A DNA stretch of 64,000 nucleotides from Brevibacillus sp. JNUCC-41 (lineage in GTDB: Bacteria; Bacillota; Bacilli; Bacillales; DSM-1321): NCBI RefSeq assembly GCF_014844095.1, contig NZ_CP062163.1, forward strand, positions 3,753,501 through 3,817,500. Direction: 5' to 3'. Positions within the stretch are counted from its first letter, which is position 1, and each line of letters starts with the position of its first letter. Position numbers and translations under genes: made by a program. Of the stretch, positions 37,025 to 46,487 are shown one piece after another. The notes under the pieces are model-generated. The model ran no database searches, had not been told where the DNA came from, and was given only the letters and a program-made list of their open reading frames with translations.

Positions 37025-37189
37025 ATGATTCATATGTTAAGTAATCAATTTTTGATAGATACTTATGTTAAAGTAAAGGGGTTCAACCTTGATTCTGGCT
37101 TTATTTCTTTATTAGAGGAAGAAATGCAAAGAAGAAATTTAACATTAATTGGCATGAGCCAAATTAATGTCAACATGTCATTTGAATGA
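37025..37189 (+). CDS. Sda-like sporulation histidine kinase inhibitor
   Basis: 54 residues. LSNQFLIDTYVKVKGFNLDS and FISLLEEEMQRRNL follow the Sda pattern (LSDELLIESY... DFIELIENEIKRR...), which forms a helical hairpin that binds the kinase KinA or its relatives and blocks autophosphorylation. The N-terminus has four and the C-terminus about 14 extra residues compared with typical Sda. GAAGGAGG is placed well before the ATG. Monocistronic. Confidence 0.65.
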   Translation: MIHMLSNQFLIDTYVKVKGFNLDSGFISLLEEEMQRRNLTLIGMSQINVNMSFE

Positions 37190-37445
37190 TTTCATGTCCG
37201 AATTAATAAACTGAATTTATATAATACTCAGAAATTTTTATAGGTAGATAGAATAATATTGATTTTTGAAGGCTGTCCATCAGAAAAACTAATCCTCAGC
37301 TTGTTGATTCACTCACTTTACAAAAAGCAAAGATATTATGGAAAATTTAGAAGGTGAAAGGAAATGGGAAAACGATGAGTATTGCAATCAACAGCTAGAA
37401 GATATTTGTAATATTTAGTATCGATTATGGAATGCAAAATATAGT

Positions 37446-37652
37446 TTAACTATGTAGTTTATCGGAGACGTTCAGAACATAAATAATACTTACTTGTTCC
37501 TCAGATTTATGATGAGGATTAATTTTTGATGCCATGATTGCAGTAATACCATCAATGGTAGTTAATTTTAAATGATTTGTCAGAAGAGGTAAATAAGGTT
37601 CTGGTTCGTTGATAAAGCATTCAAACTTGGATATGCTGATACAATTACTCAA
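37446..37652 (-). CDS. Small hypothetical ORF, possibly a relic
   Basis: A 68-codon frame (start ATG, no good ribosome site) with PYLPLLTNHLKLTTIDGITA and a mixed hydrophobic end. I cannot assign a family. The surroundings (37190-37806) have no other coding signal, so it may be a fragment. Confidence 0.2.
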   Translation of the reverse strand: MSNCISISKFECFINEPEPYLPLLTNHLKLTTIDGITAIMASKINPHHKSEEQVSIIYVLNVSDKLHS

Positions 37653-37806
37653 AGGGGTGTACAGTGTAGAAAACCAACATTTGTTATAATCATTATCAAC
37701 CTGACCTTATTTACCCAAATAAGTTTACTTTATCGTATTTAATCCCGTTGCACGTAAATAACATGGATTTTATGGTGTCAAATTTAACCGATTGCAGGAG
37801 GCTCAA

Positions 37807-38673
37807 ATGTTTAAAGGTTTAAAGGTCACAAATGTCTTTTTTATATTGATTGGTTCAGCTATTTTTGCCTTCGGGCTAATTAATTTTAATATGCAAAATA
37901 ACTTAGCAGAAGGCGGCTTTACAGGGATCACTTTGCTTTTATATTTTTTATTTACTTTTGATCCTTCCATTACAAACCTAGTCTTAAACATTCCGCTGTT
38001 TTTGGTCGGCTGGAAGCTGCTTGGACGCATATCTTTTTTCTATACGATGTTCGGTGTATTCAATTTATCCCTATTTATGTCAATATTCCAGCGCTACCCG
38101 TTGAAAATGTCATTACAAGACGATATGATACTTGCTTCGTTGTTTGCAGGCCTGTTTATCGGCATCGGTTTAGGGATTATTTTTCGAAACGGTGGTACAA
38201 CAGGCGGTGTTGACATAATTGCTCGTCTAGTACAAAAGTACATGGGATGGAAAATAGGAAAAACTATATTTTTATTTGACCTTGCTGTCATAGGCCTTTC
38301 TTGGATATTATATCTCGACTATAGAGAAGCAATGTATACACTTTTGGCTGTATTTGTGGGGGCCAAGGTAATCGACTTTATGCAAGAAGGGGCATATTCT
38401 GCTAAAGGTGCTACGATTATGTCGAACCGAAATTCTGAAATTGCTGAAAATATTATGAAAGAGATGGAGAGAGGAGTGACCATTTTAAAAGGGAAAGGCT
38501 CTTTCTCTAAACAAGAGTTGGACGTCTTGTACTGTGTGGTAAGTCGGAACGAAATCTTTCATTTAAAACAAGCAATAACTTCTATTGATCCCCATGCTTT
38601 TGTATCTGTAAGTGATGTACATGATGTGATGGGAGAAGGTTTTACACTAGATGAAAATAAAATGCCCATTTGA
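37807..38673 (+). CDS. YitT-family membrane protein
   Basis: 288 residues: about five or six N-terminal membrane segments of the YitT (DUF161) type, with NNLAEGGFTGITLLLYFLF and FRNGGTTGGVDIIARLVQ, and a C-terminal DUF2179 domain (VTILKGKGSFSKQELDVLYC, VSDVHDVMGEGF). Bacillus genomes carry several paralogues whose function is not known. The ATG at 37807 is preceded directly by GCAGGAGG; the longer frame begins inside this site. A terminator follows. Confidence 0.88.
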   Translation: MFKGLKVTNVFFILIGSAIFAFGLINFNMQNNLAEGGFTGITLLLYFLFTFDPSITNLVLNIPLFLVGWKLLGRISFFYTMFGVFNLSLFMSIFQRYPLKMSLQDDMILASLFAGLFIGIGLGIIFRNGGTTGGVDIIARLVQKYMGWKIGKTIFLFDLAVIGLSWILYLDYREAMYTLLAVFVGAKVIDFMQEGAYSAKGATIMSNRNSEIAENIMKEMERGVTILKGKGSFSKQELDVLYCVVSRNEIFHLKQAITSIDPHAFVSVSDVHDVMGEGFTLDENKMPI

Positions 38674-38691
38674 AAGAAAAAAACTAAAGTA

Positions 38692-38735
38692 AAAGCGGGA
38701 AACCCTGAATTATCAATGTTTTTCCCGCTTTTTAT
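38692..38735. terminator. Terminator after the YitT gene
   Basis: AAAGCGGGAAA (38692-38702) and TTTCCCGCTTT (38721-38731) form a perfect stem with T-rich and A-rich flanks; it can serve both the YitT gene and the leftward small gene. Confidence 0.8.
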
Positions 38736-38750
38736 CATTTTATATTTGAG

Positions 38751-38897
38751 TTACATATAATCATAAACAGAGTCATCAAAATAGAGCCAGTGATAATATT
38801 CAATCTGTGAATCTGTCATCCTGGAAATTTCTTTCTCATTGAATTTTTGTTGCTCAATTAATTTCTGCAATTTGGAATTTCTTTCTACTTGGCTCAT
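38751..38897 (-). CDS. Small conserved-type protein (BH0509-like)
   Basis: 48 residues, starting MSQVERNSKLQKLIEQQKF with ERKEI-M-D-QI spacing similar to the short BH0509-family proteins of Bacillaceae and ending in tyrosines. TAAGGAGG precedes the ATG by a proper distance, and a terminator follows. A perfect cre site lies at 38944-38957. Function unknown. Confidence 0.6.
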   Translation of the reverse strand: MSQVERNSKLQKLIEQQKFNEKEISRMTDSQIEYYHWLYFDDSVYDYM

Positions 38898-38943
38898 CTT
38901 AAATCCTCCTTATAGTATGAGAAGTAACGAAGTATTTAAATAT

Positions 38944-38957
38944 TGAAAACGCTTTCT
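38944..38957. promoter_or_regulatory. Perfect cre site
   Basis: TGAAAACGCTTTCT satisfies every position of the CcpA cre consensus. It lies 47 bp before the small leftward gene at 38751-38897 and so probably represses it in rich carbon. Confidence 0.65.
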
Positions 38958-39202
38958 TTTCTTATTTTTATTATATATCTCAATGTGAGATTAAACAAAT
39001 ATCAAATATAGATGAATTTTCAGGAAATAATATAGAAATGTTATTTATCTATCTACTTTGAAGCAGTTAAAGAGGCAAGGTCTAATTGCCGAAGCCTGAG
39101 TTTTGTTAAGGATTAGGGATTTGATTCAATAAGTTGGACACAAAAAAGTGGGGATTATGCTGCTTTTAGAGTTTGACCAGCGAAAGCTTAGGGAGTCAGC
39201 GT

Positions 39203-39594
39203 AATTCATCCACACACTCTCTCAAGGTAAAAATAGAAAAGTAATGATTGCAAGGGCCCTCATGTCTTCACCACAATTATTAATCTTAGATGAGCCTTGC
39301 AATGGAATGGATATTTATTCTAAAGAAGAGCTGTTAACATCTGTTGAAGAGATGTTTGCTGCACCGAACGGCCCAACCATTTTATAAGTTACTCATCATA
39401 TTGAAGAAATTGTACCATCTATAACCCATGCTATGTTAATCAATTCGGGGAACGTTATGGATAAAGGAGAAAAAAGGGACGTATTAACCGAATCATTATT
39501 GGAAAAGACCTTTCGTGTCCCAGTCAAAGTAGTATGGGAGAATGAGCGTCCCTGGATCCGTTTTAAATCCCTGTTATTAACTGAAAAAAAATAA
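39203..39594 (+). pseudogene. Truncated copy of the orphan ABC ATPase gene
   Basis: Almost identical to codons 143-272 of the ABC gene at 13715-14533, from HTLSQG to the end, but without Walker A. A TAT-to-TAA change at 39385-39387 creates a stop, and GGTGAAAAAAGA reads GGTAAAAATAGA at the signature. About 115 bp of downstream DNA are also duplicated. Dead copy. Confidence 0.85.
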
Positions 39595-39709
39595 ACCTAG
39601 TATGTTGAAAAGTAAAGCAGAGCAGTCGTAATGGTCTACAAGATGGATATAGATTGCTTTCCATTGGAGGGCTTAATTAAATAACTTAATATAGCTAGTC
39701 ATAATACTG
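39203..39709 (+). repeat. ~510-bp duplicated segment, copy 2
   Basis: Matches 14141-14653, including the noncoding flank with CTTTCCATTGGAGGGC. A fragment at 39130-39200 before it resembles the end of an insertion sequence but is too short to assign. Confidence 0.75.
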
Positions 39710-39850
39710 ATAGCAACAGTAAACAAATTATCACGAACTAACCTAATGAATAATTTGAAAATTATTTATAACCAAAAAATATAGCATTTAAATAAAGTAG
39801 GGAACTTGGCGATGGATGTATAGATTATAGATGAGGGTGATGCTTCAATA

Positions 39851-40006
39851 ATGGTAAAAAATATTCGTTGTGCAGTTTTAGGGTTAGATTAGGTTAGGTG
39901 CATGCAAAAAATATTGCGACACAAGTAGAGGGAGCTTCTTTAACTAGTGTAGTTGATCCAATCCCTGGTCTAGAAAACAAGTAGCAAGAGAATTTGAGGT
40001 TGAGAA
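39851..40006 (+). pseudogene. N-terminal relic of a Gfo/Idh/MocA-type dehydrogenase
   Basis: After ATG the frame reads VKNIRCAVLGLD, where an intact gene would have a GLGRLG Rossmann motif, then in another frame HAKNIATQVEGASLTSVVD and KQVAREFEVE. This is the first quarter of an inositol-dehydrogenase-like protein with stops and a small deletion. Confidence 0.5.
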
Positions 40007-40107
40007 TACGCAAAACGTGTATTTGCTTTTCCTCAAAACCCCCTTAGCCTTAAGTTGGATAACTTTTAACCTGGATTCCGCTTCCTAAGAAGAGCGATAA
40101 GAGTTAA
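40007..40107 (-). pseudogene. XerS-like recombinase fragment (relic 3)
   Basis: About 100 bp matching 31668-31770 of relic 2, the region of IRVNELSNLRLRDLDFEEKQ. The same order ABC fragment then XerS fragment occurs at 13715-15276, so both belong to one duplicated block. Confidence 0.6.
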
Positions 40108-40187
40108 ATTCTTTTTCTGATTTCACACCCTTTTATCCTATTAATTCGATAACATTGGAGGAGAATGGATGTAAAGGGGGTGAGTTT

Positions 40188-40286
40188 ATGACAGCTATTA
40201 TACGCCTTATTTTTTTATTTATGCAGGTTTTTATACACTTTGATTTAGCAAGCTTTGTTCTATTCTCCACTATAAAAAGTGCATAA
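40188..40286 (+). CDS. Tiny hydrophobic ORF, possible holin-like type I toxin relic
   Basis: 32 codons: MTAIIRLIFLFMQVFIHFDL then ASFVLFSTIKSA. The start is preceded by GGGGGTGAGTTT, the typical leader of short holin-like toxin genes of Bacillus, and the ATGACAGC start is also typical, but the body departs from the family and may be frameshifted. A perfect terminator palindrome overlaps its end. Function unproven. Confidence 0.3.
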   Translation: MTAIIRLIFLFMQVFIHFDLASFVLFSTIKSA

Positions 40287-40310
40287 GAGCTATAGCTCTT
40301 ATGCACTTTT
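40275..40310. terminator. Perfect 36-bp palindrome terminator
   Basis: AAAAGTGCATAAGAGCTA is followed immediately by its reverse complement. A/T runs on both sides allow termination in both directions, serving the tiny ORF and the leftward aldehyde dehydrogenase gene. Confidence 0.75.
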
Positions 40311-40420
40311 CTAAGTATCAATTATAAGTTTTTGAGAGTACGTTTTTTAATTAGGTTTAGTTCATGAGAACATCATTAATAGCTAGAACATATCTGGTAT
40401 ATACTCTTCTAAACATTCAT

Positions 40421-41845
40421 TTATGCCTTTACAAAAACGGTTTTAATAGAAGTGAAAAACTCAATTGCAGCTTCTCCTTGCTCACGAGAGTGGGAGCTAG
40501 ATTGTTTCATTCCCCCGAATGGGGCTTGCAGTTCAACTCCCGCAGATTCAGCATTAATACGTACGAGACCAGCATCCATCTCATTAATAAAAGAGAGCAT
40601 GTGACCAATATTTTTAGTGAAAATAGAAGCACTTAGTCCAAATTTCACGTCGTTTGCAATTTGTAATGCTTCTTCTAAAGTCTCAACTTTGATAAGGGCA
40701 AGCACTGGTCCGAAAATTTCCTCTTGGGCAATAGACATTCTATTACTTACATTTTCAAAGACAGTAGGTTCCATAAAGAATCCATTGACTAATTCATCTT
40801 CCTCCAAACGTTTACCGCCATAAATCAATGTCGCGCCCTCTTCAATTCCTTTCTTTACGTAAGAAAGTACTGTATTCAACTGGTTCTCACTTGCACATGG
40901 CCCCATCCATACATCTTCTTTTAAACCATTCCCAATTTTTATTTCCTTTATCTTTTCAATAAGTTTATTTTTGAACTGCTCGTAAACTTTACTTTGTACG
41001 ATTACACGACTTGTAGCTGTACATTTCTGACCCGTAGAACGGAGGCCTCCACTAATAGTTGCTTCTACTGCCTCTTCTAAATCGGCGTCATTGGCTACAA
41101 TGACAGGATTCTTCCCACCCATTTCTAACTGATATTTAGCACCACGCTTTAGAGCTCCTAGTCCAATTAATTTACCAACCGCATCAGATCCAGTGAATGT
41201 AATTCCATGAATATCCGGGTGATTAGTAATCGCTTGACCAATGACAGACCCAGGGCCTGTCACCATATTAATAGTACCCATTGGAAGCCCTGCCTCGTCA
41301 AAGCATTCTATTACTTTGGCTGCGGTTACTGCGGCTTCTTGAGCTGGTTTAAGAATAACAGTATTTCCATAGATGAGTGCCGGCGCTATTTTCCAGATGG
41401 GGATTGCCACTGGGAAATTCCAAGGGGTGATAACACCTACAACTCCAAGGGGAGTACGAGTAGTGAACATTAGTGCTTCGGAATCCGATGAAGGAATCAC
41501 ATCACCTATTTTTCTCATTCCTTCTCCTGCATAATAACGAAGGATAGCGACACCTCTAGCTGTTTCCCCTTTTGCTTCCAGAAATGTTTTTCCCATTTCA
41601 CGAGTCATCGTTTCCGCAATTTCATCAATACGTTGCTCGAGTGCATTCGCGACCTTATACAAATACTCTCCACGGGCAGCACCAGATAGCTTCCCCCAGA
41701 AAAATTGAGCATCCTTCGCAGCAAGAACAGCGTTATTTAAATCTTCTTTTTCAGACTGTTGTACATAACCGATGATTTCATGACGATTGGCTGGATTGAT
41801 ACTAGTATCTTTTTGCATGATTAGTGTGTTATCGGTTTTACTCAA
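40421..41845 (-). CDS. Aldehyde dehydrogenase; candidate 2-oxoglutarate semialdehyde dehydrogenase
   Basis: 474 residues with [29 protein letters not shown], general-base Glu in QLEMGGKNP and nucleophile Cys in [11 protein letters not shown]. This KCTATSR pattern is that of the alpha-ketoglutaric semialdehyde dehydrogenases in pentonate and glucarate routes. The TTG start overlaps the stop of the FAH-family gene, so the two are co-translated; an ATG at 41818 is the alternative. It would oxidise 2,5-dioxopentanoate to 2-oxoglutarate as last step of the pathway. Confidence 0.85.
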   Translation of the reverse strand: MSKTDNTLIMQKDTSINPANRHEIIGYVQQSEKEDLNNAVLAAKDAQFFWGKLSGAARGEYLYKVANALEQRIDEIAETMTREMGKTFLEAKGETARGVAILRYYAGEGMRKIGDVIPSSDSEALMFTTRTPLGVVGVITPWNFPVAIPIWKIAPALIYGNTVILKPAQEAAVTAAKVIECFDEAGLPMGTINMVTGPGSVIGQAITNHPDIHGITFTGSDAVGKLIGLGALKRGAKYQLEMGGKNPVIVANDADLEEAVEATISGGLRSTGQKCTATSRVIVQSKVYEQFKNKLIEKIKEIKIGNGLKEDVWMGPCASENQLNTVLSYVKKGIEEGATLIYGGKRLEEDELVNGFFMEPTVFENVSNRMSIAQEEIFGPVLALIKVETLEEALQIANDVKFGLSASIFTKNIGHMLSFINEMDAGLVRINAESAGVELQAPFGGMKQSSSHSREQGEAAIEFFTSIKTVFVKA

Positions 41846-42735
41846 ACTAATATGTGTTTTGGTAACTTTACACTATTTTTTAAGACACCAATATTAGAGA
41901 CTTCAATTTCAATCTCATCGCCATCTAATAAGGTAAAGTCATTTGGTGGAATTATACATGTACCAGTCAATAATACAGTACCGTCAATAATTTCATTGTC
42001 GCGTATGAGGAAAGATATTAATTCATCAAATTTTCTTTTTAATTGGTTAGTATTCGCTTTTCCCTCTACTTTAAGCTCGTCATTGCGGTAGATTCGACAT
42101 GTGATGTCAAAATTGTAGGGGTCTTCCACGGACTCTGCAAGGAGAATGGCAGGTCCAATGGAACAAGAATTTTTCCACATTTTTGCTTGTGGTAGATAAA
42201 GAGGGTTCTCTCCTTCAATGTCACGACAACTCATATCATTTCCAATCGTATATCCAAGGATTTGACCATCTCGATTAATAACAATGCCCACTTCTGGCTC
42301 AGGAATTTGCCAATTAGAATCACTACGTATGTAAACGTCCTGTCCTGGACCAACCGTACGGGCAGCCGTAGACTTAAAGAAAATTTCTGGCCGTTCAGCC
42401 TCATATATCTTGTCATAGAAAGTGGTTGCATCAAGCTTTCCACCCGTTGCTTCATAGTTACGTGCATCGCGACTACGCTCATATGTAACACCGGAAGCCC
42501 ATACTTCTTCAGCTACGATAGGAACAAGTAACGATAAATCTTCTACAGAGTATGGAATGGGCTTTGAATTGGAAATAGTAAATTCTACAAAAGAGAGGGG
42601 AGATACATTTTGTTCGTTTGCCTGTTGGATTAATTCAATCAATCCTTCTTGAGGAAGAGGGTATACTTTTCCCTCATTTGTAACAGCTGCTAGAGTTGCT
42701 TTTGAATGCTCATTTAAATATCGGATAATACGCAT
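41842..42735 (-). CDS. Fumarylacetoacetate hydrolase-family dehydratase (2-keto-3-deoxypentonate type)
   Basis: 297 residues of the FAH superfamily: metal-binding [33 protein letters not shown] and [20 protein letters not shown]. The pattern with [16 protein letters not shown] is that of 2-keto-3-deoxy-D-xylonate/L-arabonate dehydratases (XylX-like), which make 2-oxoglutarate semialdehyde. The ATG at 42735 is used because AGGAGG lies just upstream; the longer frame runs through the operator. It overlaps the following aldehyde dehydrogenase gene by four bases and is preceded by an IclR-type motif. Confidence 0.82.
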   Translation of the reverse strand: MRIIRYLNEHSKATLAAVTNEGKVYPLPQEGLIELIQQANEQNVSPLSFVEFTISNSKPIPYSVEDLSLLVPIVAEEVWASGVTYERSRDARNYEATGGKLDATTFYDKIYEAERPEIFFKSTAARTVGPGQDVYIRSDSNWQIPEPEVGIVINRDGQILGYTIGNDMSCRDIEGENPLYLPQAKMWKNSCSIGPAILLAESVEDPYNFDITCRIYRNDELKVEGKANTNQLKRKFDELISFLIRDNEIIDGTVLLTGTCIIPPNDFTLLDGDEIEIEVSNIGVLKNSVKLPKHILV

Positions 42736-42752
42736 AAAAATAGCCTCCTGGT

Positions 42753-42778
42753 GTTTTATATTATAAAACTGAGTTTTT
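42753..42778. promoter_or_regulatory. IclR-linked motif, site A
   Basis: GTTTTATATTATAAAACTGA plus GTTTTT. The same 24-bp sequence occurs in reverse orientation at 43991-44014. It lies 18 bp before the FAH-family start codon and contains the TATAAT-like promoter element. Confidence 0.65.
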
Positions 42779-42808
42779 ATATATAGACAAAAGAGAAGGG
42801 AACCATCT

Positions 42809-43576
42809 CTATGAAATTGGTATCCCATTTCCCATTTGTTCTGATAATTGGAAAGCTGCCTGTTTCAGTTGTTCAATAAAAATGTCTAGCTGAGCCTCAT
42901 CTATACGAGCTATAAGTGTAGAAAGGCTAATAGCGGCAACAACTTTGTTCTCATGATTTCGAATGGGTGCTGCAATACATCGAACACCTGGCTCGTTTTC
43001 CTGATTATCAACTGCGTACCCTTGAGATTGAACTTGTTGAAGCTCACGCAAAAATTCAGATTCACCTGAAATGGTAGATTCAGTTTGTTTAAAATAGACA
43101 TATCCATTTAGAATTTTTTTAATTTCTTCTTGATCTTTAAAAGCTATTAAAGCTTTACCAACAGCGGAGCAGTGAAGTGGGATTCGTTTCCCTATTTTTG
43201 AATAAAGAATAACAGCCATAGGACCTTCAACTTTATCAATATAAACTCCCTCTTTGCCGTCTAGTATAACCAAGTGGGCAGTCTGTCCGGTTTTTACCGA
43301 TAAATCCATTAAGAATTTTTTTGATAACTCTCTAACGTCTAAAGACTGAATGACATAGTTTCCTCTTTCAAAGAGCTTCATTCCCAATCCATATTTCCCA
43401 TTCTCAGGATTTTGACTGATATAGCCATGAATTAAAAGCGTTTTCAATAAAGAATGAACAGTGCTTTTGTGAAGTCCTAACTGATTACTTATATCTGTTA
43501 TTTTCAATTCTGCTGTATGTTCGTCAAACAAATCAAGAATACGAATAGCACGATCTACTGATTGAATAACAGGCAT
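42809..43576 (-). CDS. IclR-family transcriptional regulator
   Basis: 255 residues: N-terminal winged helix (LKITDISNQLGLHKSTVHSL) and a GAF-like IclR effector domain (GKRIPLHCSAVGKALIAF, GVRCIAAPIRNHENKVVAAI). The ATG at 43576 is chosen since AGTAGGTGA precedes it; the GTG at 43585 lies within that site. It sits between the leftward FAH/ALDH pair and the rightward dehydratase, and a shared AT-rich motif lies before all three units. It probably senses the aldonate or its keto-deoxy product. Confidence 0.9.
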   Translation of the reverse strand: MPVIQSVDRAIRILDLFDEHTAELKITDISNQLGLHKSTVHSLLKTLLIHGYISQNPENGKYGLGMKLFERGNYVIQSLDVRELSKKFLMDLSVKTGQTAHLVILDGKEGVYIDKVEGPMAVILYSKIGKRIPLHCSAVGKALIAFKDQEEIKKILNGYVYFKQTESTISGESEFLRELQQVQSQGYAVDNQENEPGVRCIAAPIRNHENKVVAAISLSTLIARIDEAQLDIFIEQLKQAAFQLSEQMGNGIPIS

Positions 43577-43591
43577 GAATTTCACCTACTT

Positions 43592-43616
43592 GTTTTAAAT
43601 TATAAAATCCGTTTTT
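43592..43616. promoter_or_regulatory. IclR-linked motif, site B
   Basis: GTTTTAAATTATAAAATCCG plus TTTTT, a variant of sites A and C, placed 16 bp before the iclR-like start codon. It suggests autoregulation. Confidence 0.55.
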
Positions 43617-43990
43617 ACTATTACAAACATTCTTACAATTCAAATATAATACTAGTTTTTTTAAAATGTCAAGAAACATATAAATACATGGATATCTTTT
43701 GTCCAAAGATAAATTATAAAGAATTTATTTATCATTCTCATTCTACAAAGCGAAGTTATTAAGTCATACAATTATCTACGTAAGATTTATAGGAGTTAAT
43801 ATCTTGTACAAAAACTAGTATTTTTTTAGAATTATACCCTCTGTTTAGATTCCTTACGTAGATATAAGTAAAATATAGAGGTTTCTTGTATATAACATGA
43901 AATCCTACTCTAAAATTGGCTTTGGAAAGTTGATTGACTTTTCAGAAAAAATATGATTATTTTAAATGGCAACCAAAGTTCAATATAGAT
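43617..43990. other. 374-bp AT-rich gap
   Basis: No coding signal or strong hairpin is visible between IclR-linked sites B and C. Promoter elements for the rightward operon are expected near its right end. Confidence 0.35.
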
Positions 43991-44014
43991 AAACTCAGTT
44001 TTATAATATAAAAC
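43991..44014. promoter_or_regulatory. IclR-linked motif, site C
   Basis: AAACTCAGTTTTATAATATA plus AAAC is the exact reverse complement of site A. A ribosome-site-like AGGAGG and a five-codon frame (44034-44051) follow at once; the dehydratase gene begins 200 bp further on. Confidence 0.65.
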
Positions 44015-44221
44015 TATAGGAGGGATTTTTATAGTGAGTATTCAAAGATAAACAGTCCTAAAAATATTCAATATTTCAGATGATAAAAATTGAAATAGCA
44101 ATAAGCAAGCATGATAGTAATTGCTATAAATTCAGGTCAAAAATTAGCAGTTAATTATGTGAGCAACATAATTATATTTCTTTTTTTGAAATAAAAAAAT
44201 CTTATTAACGGAGGAATACAT

Positions 44222-46210
44222 ATGTCATTGCAATCGATATTTGGCGAAGAGGATGTATCTTTTTACAAAGTTCAAACTCATTCAAAAGGGGCAGATGGTT
44301 CACTCCCACTTACATCAGAAATGTTGCTAGATTCACCAAGTGGTGACCTTTTTGGATTATCCCAAAATGTTGGAATGGGATGGGCACCTTCAAACCTCCT
44401 TGGAAAACAAGTTCTAATCCTCGGTACTCAAGGTGGAATTAGGAATCATGATGGTACTCCCATTGCATTAGGCTATCATACTGGCCATTGGGAAATAGGT
44501 TTATTAATGAAGGCGTCAGCTGAAGAGATTAGTAGACAAGGAGGGGTTCCTTTTGCAGGATTCGTAAGTGATCCATGTGATGGTCGTTCTCAAGGAACTA
44601 CCGGTATGTTTGATTCCCTTCCTTTTCGAAACGATGCAGCTATAGTTTATCGAAGATTAATTCGATCATTGCCTACGCGTCGTGCAATTATTGGGGTAGC
44701 TACGTGTGATAAGGGTCTTCCAGCAATGATGGTAGCTCTAGCGTCAATGCACAACTTGCCAACTATCATTGTCCCTGGAGGTGTTACTCTTCCACCTACA
44801 AATGGAGAAGACGCAGGAAAGATTCAAACAATAGGGGCAAGATACGCAAACAACGAAATTACTTTACAAGAAGCTGCTGATCTCGGATGTCGTGCTTGTG
44901 CTACACCGGGAGGAGGATGTCAATTTCTTGGTACAGCTGGCACCTCCCAAGTAGTTGCTGAAGCCATTGGAATGGCCTTACCTCATTCGGCACTAGCACC
45001 TTCAGGTCAGCCAATATGGATGGAGATGGCTAGGCAATCAGCACGTGCAGCTTTAGAGTTGGAGAAGAAAAAGATATATACCAAAGATATTATTACGGAT
45101 AAAGCGATAGAAAATGCTATGGTGATTCACGCAGCTTTCGGAGGTTCAACAAATTTATTACTTCATATCCCAGCAATTGCTCATGCAGCTAATTGTAAGA
45201 TACCCACTGTTGAAGATTGGACTAGAATCAATAAGAAAGTTCCTCGCTTAGTCGATGTACTACCAAATGGTCCTGTTGGTCACACAACCGTTAAGGTATT
45301 CCTAGCAGGTGGGGTTCCAGAGGTTATGCTTCATCTAAGAAAATTAGGTGTCTTGCATGAAGATGTACTAACCGTTACCGGAGAAACCCTTGGTGCAAAC
45401 CTCGATTGGTGGGAAAAATCAGAAAGACGTACAATGATGAAAAAGCAATTGTTGGAAATCGATGGAATTAATCCTGATGATATTATCATGGATCCAGTCA
45501 AAGCAAAAGAAAAAGGTCTAACTTCTACTGTTACATTCCCGAAAGGAAATATTGCTCCTGAAGGATCAGTAATAAAATCAACCTCCATTGATTCATCTGT
45601 AGTAGGAGAAGACGGAGTGTATCGACATACAGGAAAAGCTAAAGTCTTCACTTCAGAAAAGACAGCTATAAAAGCTATTAAAACAGGGGGCATTGAAGCA
45701 GGAGATATAATGGTTGTTATGGGCGGTGGTCCTTCAGGAACCGGGATGGAGGAAACATATCAACTAACATCGGCTTTAAAACATTTGTCTTTTGGCAAAC
45801 ATGTCTCCCTGATTACAGATGCGCGTTTTTCGGGTGTTTCTACTGGCGCATGCATTGGACATATTGGACCTGAGGCATTGGCTGGGGGAGCAATTGGGAA
45901 ATTGCGTGATGGAGACGTTATTGAAATCATTGTTGATCGCAATCAGTTAGTGGGTTCCGTTAATTTTGTTGGAACTGAGAATGAAAGACTTTCTTTAGAA
46001 AAGGCAACTAAAGTCTTGAATGAACGTGACCTTCATCCAGACCTCAAACCGGATCCTGGTCTTCCAGATGATACTCGTTTATGGGCTGCGCTTCAATCAG
46101 TAAGTGGAGGAACCTGGCGCGGAAATATCTATGATACAGATCGAATTATTGAAGTTCTAAATGCGGGAGTAAAAGCATTAGGTGAAGAAAAAACACTAGT
46201 TCAAAATTAA
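44222..46210 (+). CDS. YjhG/YagF-type sugar-acid dehydratase (D-xylonate dehydratase)
   Basis: 662 residues of the IlvD/EDD family, in the long YjhG/YagF group (about 655 residues in E. coli). Landmarks: [65 protein letters not shown] with Cys residues for the iron-sulfur cluster, and [20 protein letters not shown]. YjhG and YagF dehydrate D-xylonate to 2-keto-3-deoxy-D-xylonate. The neighbours (FAH dehydratase, semialdehyde dehydrogenase, GntP permease) give the oxidative continuation to 2-oxoglutarate. Start ATG after GGAGGAATAC. Confidence 0.87.
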   Translation: MSLQSIFGEEDVSFYKVQTHSKGADGSLPLTSEMLLDSPSGDLFGLSQNVGMGWAPSNLLGKQVLILGTQGGIRNHDGTPIALGYHTGHWEIGLLMKASAEEISRQGGVPFAGFVSDPCDGRSQGTTGMFDSLPFRNDAAIVYRRLIRSLPTRRAIIGVATCDKGLPAMMVALASMHNLPTIIVPGGVTLPPTNGEDAGKIQTIGARYANNEITLQEAADLGCRACATPGGGCQFLGTAGTSQVVAEAIGMALPHSALAPSGQPIWMEMARQSARAALELEKKKIYTKDIITDKAIENAMVIHAAFGGSTNLLLHIPAIAHAANCKIPTVEDWTRINKKVPRLVDVLPNGPVGHTTVKVFLAGGVPEVMLHLRKLGVLHEDVLTVTGETLGANLDWWEKSERRTMMKKQLLEIDGINPDDIIMDPVKAKEKGLTSTVTFPKGNIAPEGSVIKSTSIDSSVVGEDGVYRHTGKAKVFTSEKTAIKAIKTGGIEAGDIMVVMGGGPSGTGMEETYQLTSALKHLSFGKHVSLITDARFSGVSTGACIGHIGPEALAGGAIGKLRDGDVIEIIVDRNQLVGSVNFVGTENERLSLEKATKVLNERDLHPDLKPDPGLPDDTRLWAALQSVSGGTWRGNIYDTDRIIEVLNAGVKALGEEKTLVQN

Positions 46211-46323
46211 TCTATAATTGTACAACTTTAAAGCACATTTATGACCTTACTTTTTAAACTTAATCGTTTATTCTCCCATTTTATTAAATAGTAGTGCACG
46301 CTAAATTTTGTAATTGCTTCAAA

Positions 46324-46337
46324 TGAAAGCGATTACT
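46324..46337. promoter_or_regulatory. cre-like site before the GntP permease gene
   Basis: TGAAAGCGATTACT has one mismatch to the cre consensus. It lies about 150 bp before the permease start, in a 277-bp gap that could hold a separate promoter. Confidence 0.45.
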
Positions 46338-46487
46338 ATATTTCGTTTTTTCAAATATCTACACTTTATGACTAGTAAACAAAATAGCATAAGCATCCTA
46401 GAGTTACTTACTAATTAAAATATAGGTTCGGTATTTTTGTGAGTTGAGCAAATAGAAATATTTTAATTATTTTTTTGGAGGTTTATT

